A DNA stretch of 64,000 nt, taken from Rugamonas brunnea. Its GTDB lineage: Bacteria; Pseudomonadota; Gammaproteobacteria; Burkholderiales; Burkholderiaceae_D. The DNA is taken from assembly GCF_014042345.1 (NCBI RefSeq), contig NZ_JACEZT010000001.1, forward strand, positions 62,001-126,000. The letters are read 5' to 3'. Below, piece by piece: positions 8,265-16,032 of the stretch. The notes under the pieces are model-generated. The model saw only the letters and a program-made list of their open reading frames with translations, was not told the DNA's origin and searched no databases. How positions within the stretch are numbered: the first letter of the stretch is position 1; each line of letters starts with the position of its first letter. Both the position numbers and the translations under genes were made by a program.

Positions 8265-8666
8265 TCAACCACGTAGAACTCGTTTCAAATAAAAGACGCA
8301 TGCTCGCGCATCGCTCGCCACGTCAGCCTCATCGCTCTGCACTAATTGCTTTACCAGCCTGAGTTCCTCTTGGCCTCCTACCACTGCTGCGACCTGGATC
8401 GCGGTCCTCACCATTAGGGGCATTGTTGATCGCATGCCTATTCGTACGGCCTCCTGTGTACGGCGCCGAAAATTCGGCACCGATGCTTCCATCTCTGCGA
8501 CAAACTTTGTGAGCAGTTCGACGCCGACAAATCCTGCGGGTTCGTCCCGTGTCTGACCCCAGGTGAAATCCGCGCCATGTGGTCCGCGCGTGATTAACCA
8601 ATTCCATACCTCGTCGGACGGATCCCCGCCGAGTCGGTATATCTCGTCTAGAAAAGGCTTGCGCAT
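8265..8666 (-). CDS. small soluble protein, unknown (133 aa)
   Basis: ATG at 8666. A soluble, mostly helical sequence (VELLTKFVAEMEASVPNF; AIQVAAVVGGQEELRLVKQL) with no signal peptide. The helical C-terminal half hints at a short HEAT-like repeat, which is inference. It belongs to the small-gene array. Confidence 0.55.
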   Translation of the reverse strand: MRKPFLDEIYRLGGDPSDEVWNWLITRGPHGADFTWGQTRDEPAGFVGVELLTKFVAEMEASVPNFRRRTQEAVRIGMRSTMPLMVRTAIQVAAVVGGQEELRLVKQLVQSDEADVASDARACVFYLKRVLRG

Positions 8667-8736
8667 GTCGAGGCAGAAATATCTATTGAAAAACCTAAGA
8701 TTCAGATTGTACTCACCGGCAAATTGCCATTGGCAA

Positions 8737-8770
8737 CACGACCGTCCGTTCCTGGCCGAGGCCAGTCGTG
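8737..8770. repeat. junction palindrome with TGGCCG core
   Basis: Outer arms CACGAC and GTCGTG are perfectly complementary and enclose CGTCCGTTCCTGGCCGAGGCCA. It lies in the 118-bp gap between the genes at 8265-8666 and 8785-9228. Confidence 0.55.
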
Positions 8771-8784
8771 TGCCGTAGCCAATT

Positions 8785-9228
8785 CTACTTTGTTAACTGG
8801 ATTCTCCGGCCATCACCAAAGCCATCGTGAACATCGAGCACGGCTGGCACCCCAAAGCCCCAGCCACCTGCCTTCAACCAACAATCGGCGAACCAAGATT
8901 TTAAGACGTCAGCTATCAAGTTCACGCCTCCGAATTTGAAGTCTGTGAAATACCGGCCGTCCAATTCCTCTAACTCATCAAGGTTTAGTGCCATTTCACA
9001 AGAACGTTCGCTAGTCTTCAAATCGTCGCCAACAAAGTATGCCCAGATGGAAGGTGCACCATAATTTTCCGCATCGACGAACAGTTGGAACTCTACGCTT
9101 CTGACGGCGACAGAAAGGGGCTCATTCAGAAAGCTGCGAATGCATTGAATCGAGTGACCCGACAGGCCATCTAGCGACCGCATAAGTCTCTGAGAAAATT
9201 GCTTCTGGTCTAGTCCAAATGAGATCAT
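8785..9228 (-). CDS. small soluble protein, unknown (147 aa)
   Basis: ATG at 9228. Soluble alpha/beta sequence with segments such as VEFQLFVDAENYGAPSIWAY and a Gly/Trp-rich stretch (WLKAGGWGFGVPAVLDVHDGFG) near the C-terminus. No signal peptide. Composition and size suit an immunity-type protein, but no family is recognised. Confidence 0.55.
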   Translation of the reverse strand: MISFGLDQKQFSQRLMRSLDGLSGHSIQCIRSFLNEPLSVAVRSVEFQLFVDAENYGAPSIWAYFVGDDLKTSERSCEMALNLDELEELDGRYFTDFKFGGVNLIADVLKSWFADCWLKAGGWGFGVPAVLDVHDGFGDGRRIQLTK

Positions 9229-9244
9229 TTTTCAATCTGTATTA

Positions 9245-9277
9245 GCGTCCGGCCGCTGTTGGCCGACAGCGGTATCA
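9245..9277. repeat. junction palindrome with TGGCCG core
   Basis: CCGCTGT-TGGCCG-ACAGCGG at 9253-9272 is a near-perfect stem-loop. It lies between the 48-aa gene (9310-9456) and the gene at 8785-9228. Confidence 0.6.
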
Positions 9278-9309
9278 GTTTTCCCCTAAATTTTTAAATA
9301 TCGTCATTC

Positions 9310-9456
9310 TTACTTACGAAGACGAACCACACCTATTCCCAAAAATGCCCCGCCCACTCCAAAGAATGCGCCTTGCCTACTGAGCAATGCAGCAATGAAG
9401 AACATACATCCAGCAGCTATGAACAGATAACCGCTACGTTTTTCACCTTTGTTCAT
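9310..9456 (-). CDS. 48-aa membrane microprotein
   Basis: A short ORF (ATG 9456, TAA 9310) with a polar start (MNKGEKRSGY) and two hydrophobic stretches: LFIAAGCMFFIAALL, then AFFGVGGAFLGIGVV, ending RLRK. That is a two-helix hairpin or one long membrane segment. It fills a gap in the array exactly where a gene is expected and has a junction element after it, which is the main support for its being real. Confidence 0.5.
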   Translation of the reverse strand: MNKGEKRSGYLFIAAGCMFFIAALLSRQGAFFGVGGAFLGIGVVRLRK

Positions 9457-9500
9457 ACTTTCTGATCATTTCACTTTATGAAGAATACAGATCCGTCACC

Positions 9501-9521
9501 GACTGCTTGTGGTCGAAATCA
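9501..9521. repeat. degenerate junction element
   Basis: GACTGCTTGTGGTCGAAATCA resembles the left half and core of the other junction elements, with TGGTCG in place of TGGCCG. It lies between the genes at 9310-9456 and 9532-9762. Confidence 0.35.
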
Positions 9522-9531
9522 AAATTGTTTT

Positions 9532-9762
9532 TCACCAGCACTGGTGCAAGAATTCGCGCAATGCATACAAACGACCATCGGCATTTTGATTGGCCAACAC
9601 ATCAAGTAGCACTCCGATGAATGCGGATATGCAAACTGCAACGAGAGCCCACTCATAATACGGTGACACAAATCCGTACTGACGGGAGGCAAAAAAGCCA
9701 ACCCCACCAAGCAAGAGTCCGAATGGTATTGTGATAATGAGAACGCTTTTTGTTATTCCCAT
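9532..9762 (-). CDS. small membrane protein, unknown (76 aa)
   Basis: The ATG at 9762 is chosen because the longer in-frame reading upstream only shadows the DUF7661-like gene. Two hydrophobic segments are visible (SVLIITIPFGLLLGGVGFF and WALVAVCISAFIGVLLDVL) with a polar tail (NQNADGRLYALREFLHQ). The sequence GGGGTTAGGCTTAACTAAC lies directly before the start; AACTAAC also precedes the gene at 5641-6078. Confidence 0.55.
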   Translation of the reverse strand: MGITKSVLIITIPFGLLLGGVGFFASRQYGFVSPYYEWALVAVCISAFIGVLLDVLANQNADGRLYALREFLHQCW

Positions 9763-9802
9763 GTTAGTTAAGCCTAACCCCAGAGCCCCCCCCCTGGCAC
9801 TA

Positions 9803-10033
9803 CTACAATTGTTTTGCGACGCTATTCCGTGGCGTAGCATGCTCGTGAAATAGATCGGCCAGATACTCGCACAACTCATGCTCCGCCACGTCGTCCGGTA
9901 CGACAAAGTCGGCGGGACGGCGTTTTCCTTCGGTGCCAAGAATAAATGCACGCCACGCGCCCGGCGCGCCGGTGATCGCGATATGGGCGCCAAATATGTT
10001 AAATCTGAATTCCTTCACTGAACGCCCCAACAA
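9803..10033 (-). CDS. DUF7661-like small conserved protein (76 aa)
   Basis: The pattern KEFRFNIFG...AWRAFILGTEGKRRPADFVVPDDVAEHELCEYLADLFHEHATP matches, from memory, a family of about 75-aa bacterial proteins with a GKRR-P and a YLADL-HE-ATP signature. Function is unknown. The ATG is at 10033; a GTG at 10018 directly before KEFRFNIFG is an alternative start. It is the first gene of the low-G+C array. Confidence 0.6.
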   Translation of the reverse strand: MLGRSVKEFRFNIFGAHIAITGAPGAWRAFILGTEGKRRPADFVVPDDVAEHELCEYLADLFHEHATPRNSVAKQL

Positions 10034-10147
10034 AACGGAAATGACGGAAAATGCATATCAGTACACGAGCGTACTTGATACTTGCAAATTTAGCAAATTG
10101 ATGCACTGATCCCCAGTCCCGGCCCAATAGATGGCGCAATGGACAGC

Positions 10148-10609
10148 TCAAAACCTGAAGCAGTGCGCCTGCTGCGCGTCGCTTCGCATTAGCGGCGTGG
10201 TTAACACTACGGACGTTTCGTGCTGGCATTCCAACAGCACATTCCGCGTTTCCTCCACACCCTCTTCCACAAACCCTCTCTTCCAGGCGCGTGAGAGTGC
10301 GACGGCGAGCGCATTTTCGGTTGCCCGTGGCTTGATCACCACGGTATCTCTGCTCTTGGGCCCCTCGTCAGCGTCCAGATCCAATACCCTGGGACTTTTA
10401 CGTTGACTTGAATAAACGAAGAATGCGCCCTCAGAGGCGAACGCCGCCAAGTCAGGGGCGTCATACCCGCGAAAGCGGGCATCCATAGGAGGTGTGCGTT
10501 GTGTTTTCGCTTGCGTTCCATAGGTTCCCGCCTGCGCGGGAACGACGATTTGGGCGGCCGCTGACGAGGCGATCAGGACTGATGTGGCGATGAGAACGGT
10601 GCTTCTCAT
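10148..10609 (-). CDS. putative exported protein carrying an in-frame DNA repeat (153 aa)
   Basis: ATG at 10609 followed by a signal-like peptide (MRSTVLIATSVLIASSAAAQ). Residues about 22-50 (VVPAQAGTYGTQ...MDARFRGYD) are the translation of a dispersed intergenic palindromic repeat. The remaining C-terminal part has EGAFFVYSSQRKSPRVLDLD and a helical tail, and matches no family I know. Either the repeat inserted into a real secreted-protein gene without breaking the frame, or the signal peptide has been fused to unrelated sequence. Expression is uncertain. Confidence 0.45.
   Translation of the reverse strand: MRSTVLIATSVLIASSAAAQIVVPAQAGTYGTQAKTQRTPPMDARFRGYDAPDLAAFASEGAFFVYSSQRKSPRVLDLDADEGPKSRDTVVIKPRATENALAVALSRAWKRGFVEEGVEETRNVLLECQHETSVVLTTPLMRSDAQQAHCFRF
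10460..10546. repeat. PAQAGT-type palindromic intergenic repeat
   Basis: Two hairpins back to back: CCCGCGAAAGCGGG at about 10466-10479 and TTCCCGCCTGCGCGGGAA at about 10525-10542. CGTC and GACG mark the outer ends, and ATCCATAGG/CCATAGG lie inside. The sequence type translates to the familiar VPAQAGT/DARFRGYD peptides. It is a non-autonomous dispersed repeat, here lying inside an ORF. Confidence 0.7.
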
Positions 10610-10641
10610 ATCCGTTCAATCAAGCGAAGCCGCGCCATGAT

Positions 10642-11787
10642 TCAAAACGATCCCGGCAGCAGAATATTCCTATCCACCTTCTGCACATCGCGCAGCCCGC
10701 AAAATGCCATCGTCAAATCCAGCTCATTGCGGATGATTTCCAGGCACTTGGTCACGCCCTGCTCGCCCATCGCGCCCAGCCCGTACAGGAAAGGCCGGCC
10801 GATGTAGACGCCGCGCGCACCCAGCGCCAGCGCCTTGATCACGTCCTGGCCGGAGCGGATGCCGCCATCCATGTGCACTTCGATCTGCTTGCCCACCGCT
10901 TCCACGATGGCCGGCAGCGCGCCGATCGACGATTGCGCGCCGTCGAGTTGCCGTCCACCGTGATTGGAGACGATCAGCGCGTCGGCGCCACTCTCGACCG
11001 CCAGCCGCGCATCTTCCGCGTCCATGATGCCCTTGATGATCAGCTTGCCGCCCCAGCGCTGCTTGATCCACTCCACATCCTTCCACGACAGGCTCAGGTC
11101 GAACTGCTGGTTGGTCCAGGCCGACAACGAGGACATGTCCGACACGGACGAGGCATGGCCAACGATGTTGCCAAAACTGCGCCGGCGCGTGCCTGCCATG
11201 CCCAGGCACCAGCGCGGCTTGCTCGCCAGGTTGAGGAGGTTGGCGAGGGTCAGCTTGGGCGGCGCCGACAAACCGTTGCGCAAATCCTTGTGGCGCTGTC
11301 CCAGCACTTGCAAATCCAGCGTCAGCACCAGCGCCGAGCAACGCGCGGCCTTGGCGCGGTCGATCAGGCGGTTGATGAAATCGCGGTCCTTCATCACATA
11401 CAACTGGAACCAGAACGGCTTGGATGTGTTGGCGGCAATGTCTTCGATCGAGCAGATGCTCATCGTGGACAAGGTGAACGGCACGCCGAAGCGTTCAGCC
11501 GCGCGCGCGGCGAGGATTTCGCCGTCCGCGTGCTGCATGCCCGTCAGTCCCGTGGGCGCGAGCGCCACCGGCATGGCCACCTCCTGCCCGACCATGGTGC
11601 TGTTCAGCGTCCGGTTCTCCAGGTTGACGGCCACCCGCTGCCGGAATTTGATGGCGGCGAAATCGCTGCTGTTGGCCCGATAGGTCGATTCCGTCCACGA
11701 CCCCGCATCGGCGTAGTCGTAAAACATACGCGGCACGCGTTTTTGCGCCAGGACGCGCAAGTCTTCTATGCAGGTGATGACAGTCAT
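10642..11787 (-). CDS. lldD: FMN-dependent alpha-hydroxy-acid dehydrogenase (L-lactate dehydrogenase-like)
   Basis: A 381-aa TIM-barrel flavoprotein. The catalytic His276 and Arg279 are in SNHGGRQLDG, the active-site Lys in IIKGIM near residue 252, and the phosphate-binding end in DGGIRSGQDVIKALALGARGVYIGRPF. Length and the N-terminal IEDLRVLAQKRVPRMFYDYADAG fit LldD, which oxidises L-lactate to pyruvate and passes electrons to the respiratory chain. Other 2-hydroxyacids, such as mandelate, remain possible. The ATG at 11787 is chosen over a GTG at 11793 because AAAGGGGAA lies at the right distance. No lactate permease or regulator is adjacent. Confidence 0.88.
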   Translation of the reverse strand: MTVITCIEDLRVLAQKRVPRMFYDYADAGSWTESTYRANSSDFAAIKFRQRVAVNLENRTLNSTMVGQEVAMPVALAPTGLTGMQHADGEILAARAAERFGVPFTLSTMSICSIEDIAANTSKPFWFQLYVMKDRDFINRLIDRAKAARCSALVLTLDLQVLGQRHKDLRNGLSAPPKLTLANLLNLASKPRWCLGMAGTRRRSFGNIVGHASSVSDMSSLSAWTNQQFDLSLSWKDVEWIKQRWGGKLIIKGIMDAEDARLAVESGADALIVSNHGGRQLDGAQSSIGALPAIVEAVGKQIEVHMDGGIRSGQDVIKALALGARGVYIGRPFLYGLGAMGEQGVTKCLEIIRNELDLTMAFCGLRDVQKVDRNILLPGSF

Positions 11788-11900
11788 GAACACTTCCCCT
11801 TTCGATGATGCTTCAAATCATCGGCTATTTCATTGCAAAAGCCAATAAGAATGTGGGAAAGGCAATACAGGCGGGTAAAACCGGAGGCGGAAAAGAAAAA

Positions 11901-11926
11901 GGGGTCAGATTTTGCAATCTGACCCC
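11901..11926. terminator. GGGGTCAG-type palindrome after tRNA-Arg copy 1
   Basis: GGGGTCAGATT-TTGC-AATCTGACCCC, a perfect inverted repeat 8 bp from the 3' end of the tRNA. On the minus strand it is followed by TTTTTCTTTTCC, so it is a plausible intrinsic terminator. An identical copy follows the next tRNA gene. Confidence 0.65.
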
Positions 11927-11933
11927 GATATTC

Positions 11934-12010
11934 TGGTGCGGCTGGCAGGAATCGAACCCACGACCCCTTGGTTCGTAGCCAAGTACTCTATCCAGCTGAG
12001 CTACAGCCGC
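11934..12010 (-). tRNA. tRNA-Arg (anticodon ACG), copy 1
   Basis: A 77-nt cloverleaf with encoded CCA. Acceptor GCGGCTG pairs with CAGCCGC, the anticodon stem-loop is CTTGG-CTACGAA-CCAAG with anticodon ACG at 34-36, and the T arm is GTGGGTTCGATTCCTGC. Its sequence is identical to the two following copies. Confidence 0.96.
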
Positions 12011-12020
12011 GCGAGGCAAG

Positions 12021-12049
12021 ATTATAGCAGGGGTGTTTCTGAATGCCAA
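12021..12049 (-). promoter_or_regulatory. promoter of tRNA-Arg copy 1
   Basis: On the minus strand TTGGCA (12044-12049), a 17-bp spacer, then TATAAT (12021-12026), about 10 bp before the tRNA 5' end. This is a near-consensus sigma-70 promoter. Confidence 0.75.
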
Positions 12050-12105
12050 TAGGAGAATGCGACATTCTCTATCGACCACCACATTGCTGATTCGGAAAAG
12101 AAAAA

Positions 12106-12131
12106 GGGGTCAGATTTTGCAATCTGACCCC
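12106..12131. terminator. GGGGTCAG-type palindrome after tRNA-Arg copy 2
   Basis: The same 26-bp inverted repeat as at 11901-11926, again 7-8 bp from the tRNA 3' end and followed on the minus strand by a T-rich run. A decayed version (GATCTGATCC) follows copy 3 near 12360-12370. Confidence 0.65.
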
Positions 12132-12138
12132 GATATTC

Positions 12139-12215
12139 TGGTGCGGCTGGCAGGAATCGAACCCACGACCCCTTGGTTCGTAGCCAAGTACTCTATCCAG
12201 CTGAGCTACAGCCGC
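12139..12215 (-). tRNA. tRNA-Arg (anticodon ACG), copy 2
   Basis: 77 nt, identical to copies 1 and 3, with encoded CCA. A TATAAT box on the minus strand at 12226-12231 lies about 10 bp upstream, so it also has its own promoter, although its -35 box is poor. Confidence 0.96.
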
Positions 12216-12378
12216 GAAAAACAACATTATAACAGGTTTTCTGTGTCGCGAAGCATTCTTTAAAGAAACGCTACACGCTACTTCTTGCAACGCCATACGA
12301 TGGTGACGCGCGCCCTGCTGGGGAAACCCCGGTACTACTTAAACTTCAATCAGACCCGACGATCTGATCCCAATATTC

Positions 12379-12455
12379 TGGTGCGGCTGGCAGGAATCGA
12401 ACCCACGACCCCTTGGTTCGTAGCCAAGTACTCTATCCAGCTGAGCTACAGCCGC
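12379..12455 (-). tRNA. tRNA-Arg (anticodon ACG), copy 3
   Basis: 77 nt, identical to the other two copies. It is the promoter-proximal member of the group if any read-through occurs. Confidence 0.96.
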
Positions 12456-12464
12456 TTAAGCAAC

Positions 12465-12492
12465 ATTGTAACGCATTAATTAAATTTTGCAA
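12465..12492 (-). promoter_or_regulatory. promoter of tRNA-Arg copy 3
   Basis: On the minus strand TTGCAA (12487-12492), 16 bp, then TACAAT (12465-12470), nine bases before the tRNA 5' end. Confidence 0.65.
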
Positions 12493-12906
12493 AGTGCGAT
12501 ATTTTCAACCGCTTAGTTGGCTTGGTGAGACATCCACCGAATCAACTACTTCGCAATAAGCTAAAAACCGCGTTTATTGCCTCTTTCAGAAGGCTTGCCG
12601 TCCGAAAGAAGCAAGATTATAGGGAGGTTCATCGTGCTTGTCCAGCACCATTTTCCAACAGGCTGCAAACCACCGTTCTTCCCCGCAATCGCGGTCTGCG
12701 CGCCGCTTCATTCATGCTAGTGATGCCATGCATCACCAATCAAAATTGGCATATATAACTGCGGTACGGCATCATTCACCTGTCTCCTCTATCTCCTCCA
12801 AGGAAATAGATTCAGCCCGCTCTCGCAGCGGGCTTTTTTTTGTCCATAGGTTCAGGCCGCCAATTGGTGTAGGATTTATCATCGTCCCACCCCAACCGCC
12901 GCCCGC
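12493..12906. other. gene-poor stretch before the signalling island
   Basis: No convincing gene. Apart from the tRNA promoter at its left end, it holds only a plus-strand terminator at 12814-12841. Short ORFs here have no ribosome site and no protein-like composition. CTCTATCTCCTCCA at about 12787-12800 looks like the 3' end of a decayed tRNA-Ser, which would explain the orphan terminator. Confidence 0.5.
12814..12841 (+). terminator. intrinsic terminator with no gene upstream
   Basis: AGCCCGCT-CTCGC-AGCGGGCT followed by eight T residues. It is a textbook plus-strand terminator, but no plus-strand gene is visible before it. Confidence 0.8.
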
Positions 12907-13737
12907 ATGAAGCTGCCCGACCGTGTTGTGCCCCCTGCCCCGGACTGGTCGCCTACCCGTCTGGGCGAAGCCGCGCACTGGCCCCCGGCATTGCGGCTGG
13001 TGATCGATATCCTGCTCAACAGCCCCGCGCCCATGCTGCTGATGTGGAGCCGCGAGCAGATCATGGTCTACAACGAGGCCTACGTCAGCCTCAACGGCAG
13101 CACCAGCCTGCAGGCGCCCGGCGGCAAGGTGCCGCCTGTGCTGCCGCCAGCCTGGAGCTGGAACGCCGCCGCCATCGAACATGCGTGGGCCGGCCACAGC
13201 GCCAGCTATCGGGCCCAGCCGTTGTCGGTCTGGCGCAAGGGCATGCCCACGCAATTACCTTGCGACTTGTATTACACCCCGGTGCGCGATGCGGCCGGCG
13301 CAGTAGCCGGCATCCTGTGCATGCTCATGCCCGCCACCGTCCCCGCCGGCAGCATCGCCACCACCGCGCCGTTGCGCATCCTGGTGGTGGAAGACAATGC
13401 CGACGCGCGCTACCTGGCCTGCGAAACGCTGCGCGCCCTGGGTCACCATGTACACGCCGTGGCCAGCGCCGAGGCCGCCCTGCCCGCGCTGGAACAGGAT
13501 CCGGTCGATATCCTGTTCTGCGACGTGAGCCTGCCCGGCATGTCCGGCGTGGAACTGGCGCGCCTGGCGCTGGACAGCCATCCCGGCCTGCAACTGCTGT
13601 TCGTGTCCGGCTATGGCGATGCGCTCACGCGCCACCTGCCCTGGCCCGTGACCACCCTGCAAAAGCCTTACGAACTGGAGCAGTTGCAACAAGCGCTGAG
13701 CAGCATCAGCCGCCGCCTACACGATGATGCGCCGTAA
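12907..13737 (+). CDS. PAS-like plus receiver-domain signalling protein
   Basis: A 276-aa protein. Residues about 13-142 are a PAS-like sensor whose start (DWSPTRLGEAAHWPPALR) matches the segment common before PAS domains of sensor kinases. Residues about 156-270 form a response-regulator receiver: acidic pair E162/D163, phospho-acceptor D206 in LFCDVSLPG, and Lys in TLQKPYE. There is no kinase core and no DNA-binding output, so it looks like the two ends of a hybrid kinase without the middle, perhaps a phosphate sink or adaptor for the next kinase. It lies 141 bp upstream of a histidine-kinase gene. Confidence 0.8.
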   Translation: MKLPDRVVPPAPDWSPTRLGEAAHWPPALRLVIDILLNSPAPMLLMWSREQIMVYNEAYVSLNGSTSLQAPGGKVPPVLPPAWSWNAAAIEHAWAGHSASYRAQPLSVWRKGMPTQLPCDLYYTPVRDAAGAVAGILCMLMPATVPAGSIATTAPLRILVVEDNADARYLACETLRALGHHVHAVASAEAALPALEQDPVDILFCDVSLPGMSGVELARLALDSHPGLQLLFVSGYGDALTRHLPWPVTTLQKPYELEQLQQALSSISRRLHDDAP

Positions 13738-13878
13738 TCCCACATCATCGCGCGGCTATCGTGCGGGCCTCGCAGGCCCGCGCCCGCTACAATATTGTCA
13801 TCGACATATGGAAACAGCGCGCATCGCTCCGTTGGCCAGGCCGATATTGCACAGATTCACTAGGGCCACGACCCACCC

Positions 13879-15744
13879 ATGACTTTCTCCACCGAGCCGA
13901 CGGGCAGCTATCGTTTCGCCCCGGCAAAAACTGTCCAGTCCGCCACCGGCGCGGACGACCATGACAATGAAGTCGCACTGCTGCGGGAGTCGTTACGTCT
14001 GGCGCAAGAGCGCAACGCGACCCTGCTGCGCAACGAGCAAGCGTTGCGCGAACGCTTACGGGTGGGCGAAGAAGAAATGCGCGCGCTGGCCAACGCCATG
14101 CCGCAACTGGCCTGGATCGCAGGGCGCGACGGCAACATGATCTGGTGCAACGAGCGCTGGTATGCCTATACAGGCACGGCGCCCGACCAGACTGGCGCGG
14201 CCGGCTGGCCCACCGTCTACGCACCCGACTGTCTGCCGCAACTGATGGCGCGCTGGCACGCCTCGCTGGCCAGCGGCCAGCCATTCGAGATGGAAGTACC
14301 GATCCGTGGCGCCGATGGCCAGTACCGCTGGTTCCTCACACGCGCCAACCCGGTGCGCGACAGCGGCGGCCAGGCGCTGCGCTGGTTTGGCACCAGCACC
14401 GACGTGGACCAGGTCAAACGGGCCCAGGAAGCGTTGCGCGACGAGACGGCTGTGCTGGAATTACTCAACAGCACCGGCAGCGCGCTGGCCTCCACCCGCG
14501 ACCTGGCGCCGCTGCTGCAAGAGGTGACGGACGCGGCCACCAGCATCAGCGGCGCCCGCTTCGGCGCGTTCTATTATCACAGCGGCGACGCGGAAGGCGC
14601 GCCCCAGATGCTGCACGCCTTGTCCGGCAGCGCACCCGAGCTGTTCCCCAGCTTCGGCCGCCCCCGCGCCAGCGCCCTGTTCGGCATCGGCCTGCGCGGC
14701 GAAGGCACGGTGCGCAGCAACGACTTGCTGCGCGACGCGCGCCACGCCCAGGCCATGCGCGAGGAAGCGGCGGCCTTGCCCGTGATCCGCAGCTACCTGG
14801 CCGTGCCCGTCGTATCGCGCTCGGGCGAGGTGGTGGGTAGCCTCTACTTCGGCCATCCGGAGCCGGACATGTTCAGCGAGCGCACGGAGCGCATCATCGG
14901 CGGCATTGCGGCCCAGGCCGCCGTGGCGATCGACAACGCGCGCCTGTACGCGGCGGCCCAGCACGCGGCCGAGGAACGCAAGGTGTTGCTCGACAGCGAA
15001 CGCTGCGCGCGCGCCGAGGCCGAGCGCACCAGCCGCCTCAAGGATGAATTCCTGGCCACCCTGTCGCACGAACTGCGCACCCCGCTCACCGCCATCATGG
15101 GTTGGGCCCAGGTGCTGCGCCGGGGCAGCCGCGAGGTGGCCGACGTGCAACGCGGCCTGCAAACCATCGAACGCAATGCGCGCGCCCAGGCCCAGCTGAT
15201 CGAGGACTTGCTCGACATGAGCCGCATCACCTCCGGCAAGGTGCGGCTGGATGTGCAGGTGCTGGCGCCGCACACGATCGCCGACGCTGCCATCGACGCC
15301 GTGCAGCCGGCCGCCGACGCGCGCCAGATCCGCATCGAGCGGCGCTTCGAAGCGCAGGCCGGGCTGGTGGCGGCCGACCCCAGCCGATTGCAGCAGATCA
15401 TCTGGAACCTGCTCAGCAACGCCCTCAAGTTCACCGAGCGCGACGGCACCGTCACGGTGCGCGTGGGCCAGGCCGATGGCCAGGTGGAGATCGCCGTCTG
15501 CGACAACGGCATGGGCATCCGCGCCGAATTCCTGGCCCATGTGTTCGAACGGTTCCGCCAGGGCGACTCCTCCACCACGCGCCGGCATGGCGGGCTGGGC
15601 CTGGGACTGGCCATCGTCAAGCACCTGGTGGAACAGCACGGCGGCACGGTCGGCGCGGCCAGCGAGGGCGAAGGCCGCGGCGCCTGCTTCACAGTACGCC
15701 TGCCGCTGGCCCACGCCAGCGCGCCTGCCACCCGCACCCGCTGA
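13879..15744 (+). CDS. PAS-GAF sensor histidine kinase
   Basis: A 621-aa soluble kinase. A coiled N-terminal region (30-65) leads to a PAS domain (about 70-185, AMPQLAWIAGRDGNMIWCNERWYAYTG), a GAF domain (about 195-360), HisKA with phospho-acceptor His397 in LSHELRTP, and HATPase_c (about 490-610) with N box NLLSNALKFT, G1 DNGMGI and G2 GGLGLGLAI. No membrane segment, so it senses a cytoplasmic signal. No receiver is attached; the neighbouring receiver proteins are candidate partners. Confidence 0.9.
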   Translation: MTFSTEPTGSYRFAPAKTVQSATGADDHDNEVALLRESLRLAQERNATLLRNEQALRERLRVGEEEMRALANAMPQLAWIAGRDGNMIWCNERWYAYTGTAPDQTGAAGWPTVYAPDCLPQLMARWHASLASGQPFEMEVPIRGADGQYRWFLTRANPVRDSGGQALRWFGTSTDVDQVKRAQEALRDETAVLELLNSTGSALASTRDLAPLLQEVTDAATSISGARFGAFYYHSGDAEGAPQMLHALSGSAPELFPSFGRPRASALFGIGLRGEGTVRSNDLLRDARHAQAMREEAAALPVIRSYLAVPVVSRSGEVVGSLYFGHPEPDMFSERTERIIGGIAAQAAVAIDNARLYAAAQHAAEERKVLLDSERCARAEAERTSRLKDEFLATLSHELRTPLTAIMGWAQVLRRGSREVADVQRGLQTIERNARAQAQLIEDLLDMSRITSGKVRLDVQVLAPHTIADAAIDAVQPAADARQIRIERRFEAQAGLVAADPSRLQQIIWNLLSNALKFTERDGTVTVRVGQADGQVEIAVCDNGMGIRAEFLAHVFERFRQGDSSTTRRHGGLGLGLAIVKHLVEQHGGTVGAASEGEGRGACFTVRLPLAHASAPATRTR

Positions 15745-16032
15745 ATCAGCGCATCCGATTTAGTTTATAATTGAACAATACATCGATGCCAATGTGCGCC
15801 GGTGCGCAAGATTAGCGCTGAATCAACTTGCCAAGCAGCAACAGTCAATTCCTACCCACGCATGCGGCACTGTCCTACAGCAACTTTCTGTGCGTTTGCT
15901 ACACTTTAAGAGCACTAAAACGCGGTACAATAATTTCCATGTGGAAATAATTGCTCTCGCGTGCGCCATGTCCCGGCAGGGCGCGCTATTATCGATTTAT
16001 TACGCCACTGGCGCGGGGCCGGGGCGTCTGCA

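Noticed and set aside
5641..10033. Classical integron with attC sites
   Set aside because: The junction palindromes lack the usual RYYYAAC/GTTRRRY ends (one GTTAGGC near 9773 stands alone), and no integrase gene is in the window.
12522..12758. 78-codon plus-strand frame before the orphan terminator
   Set aside because: No ribosome site, irregular composition, and it ends 56 bp short of the terminator. A decayed tRNA explains the terminator better.
14461..15714. 417-codon minus-strand frame opposite the PAS-GAF kinase
   Set aside because: Shadow of a kinase with intact HisKA and HATPase motifs on the plus strand.
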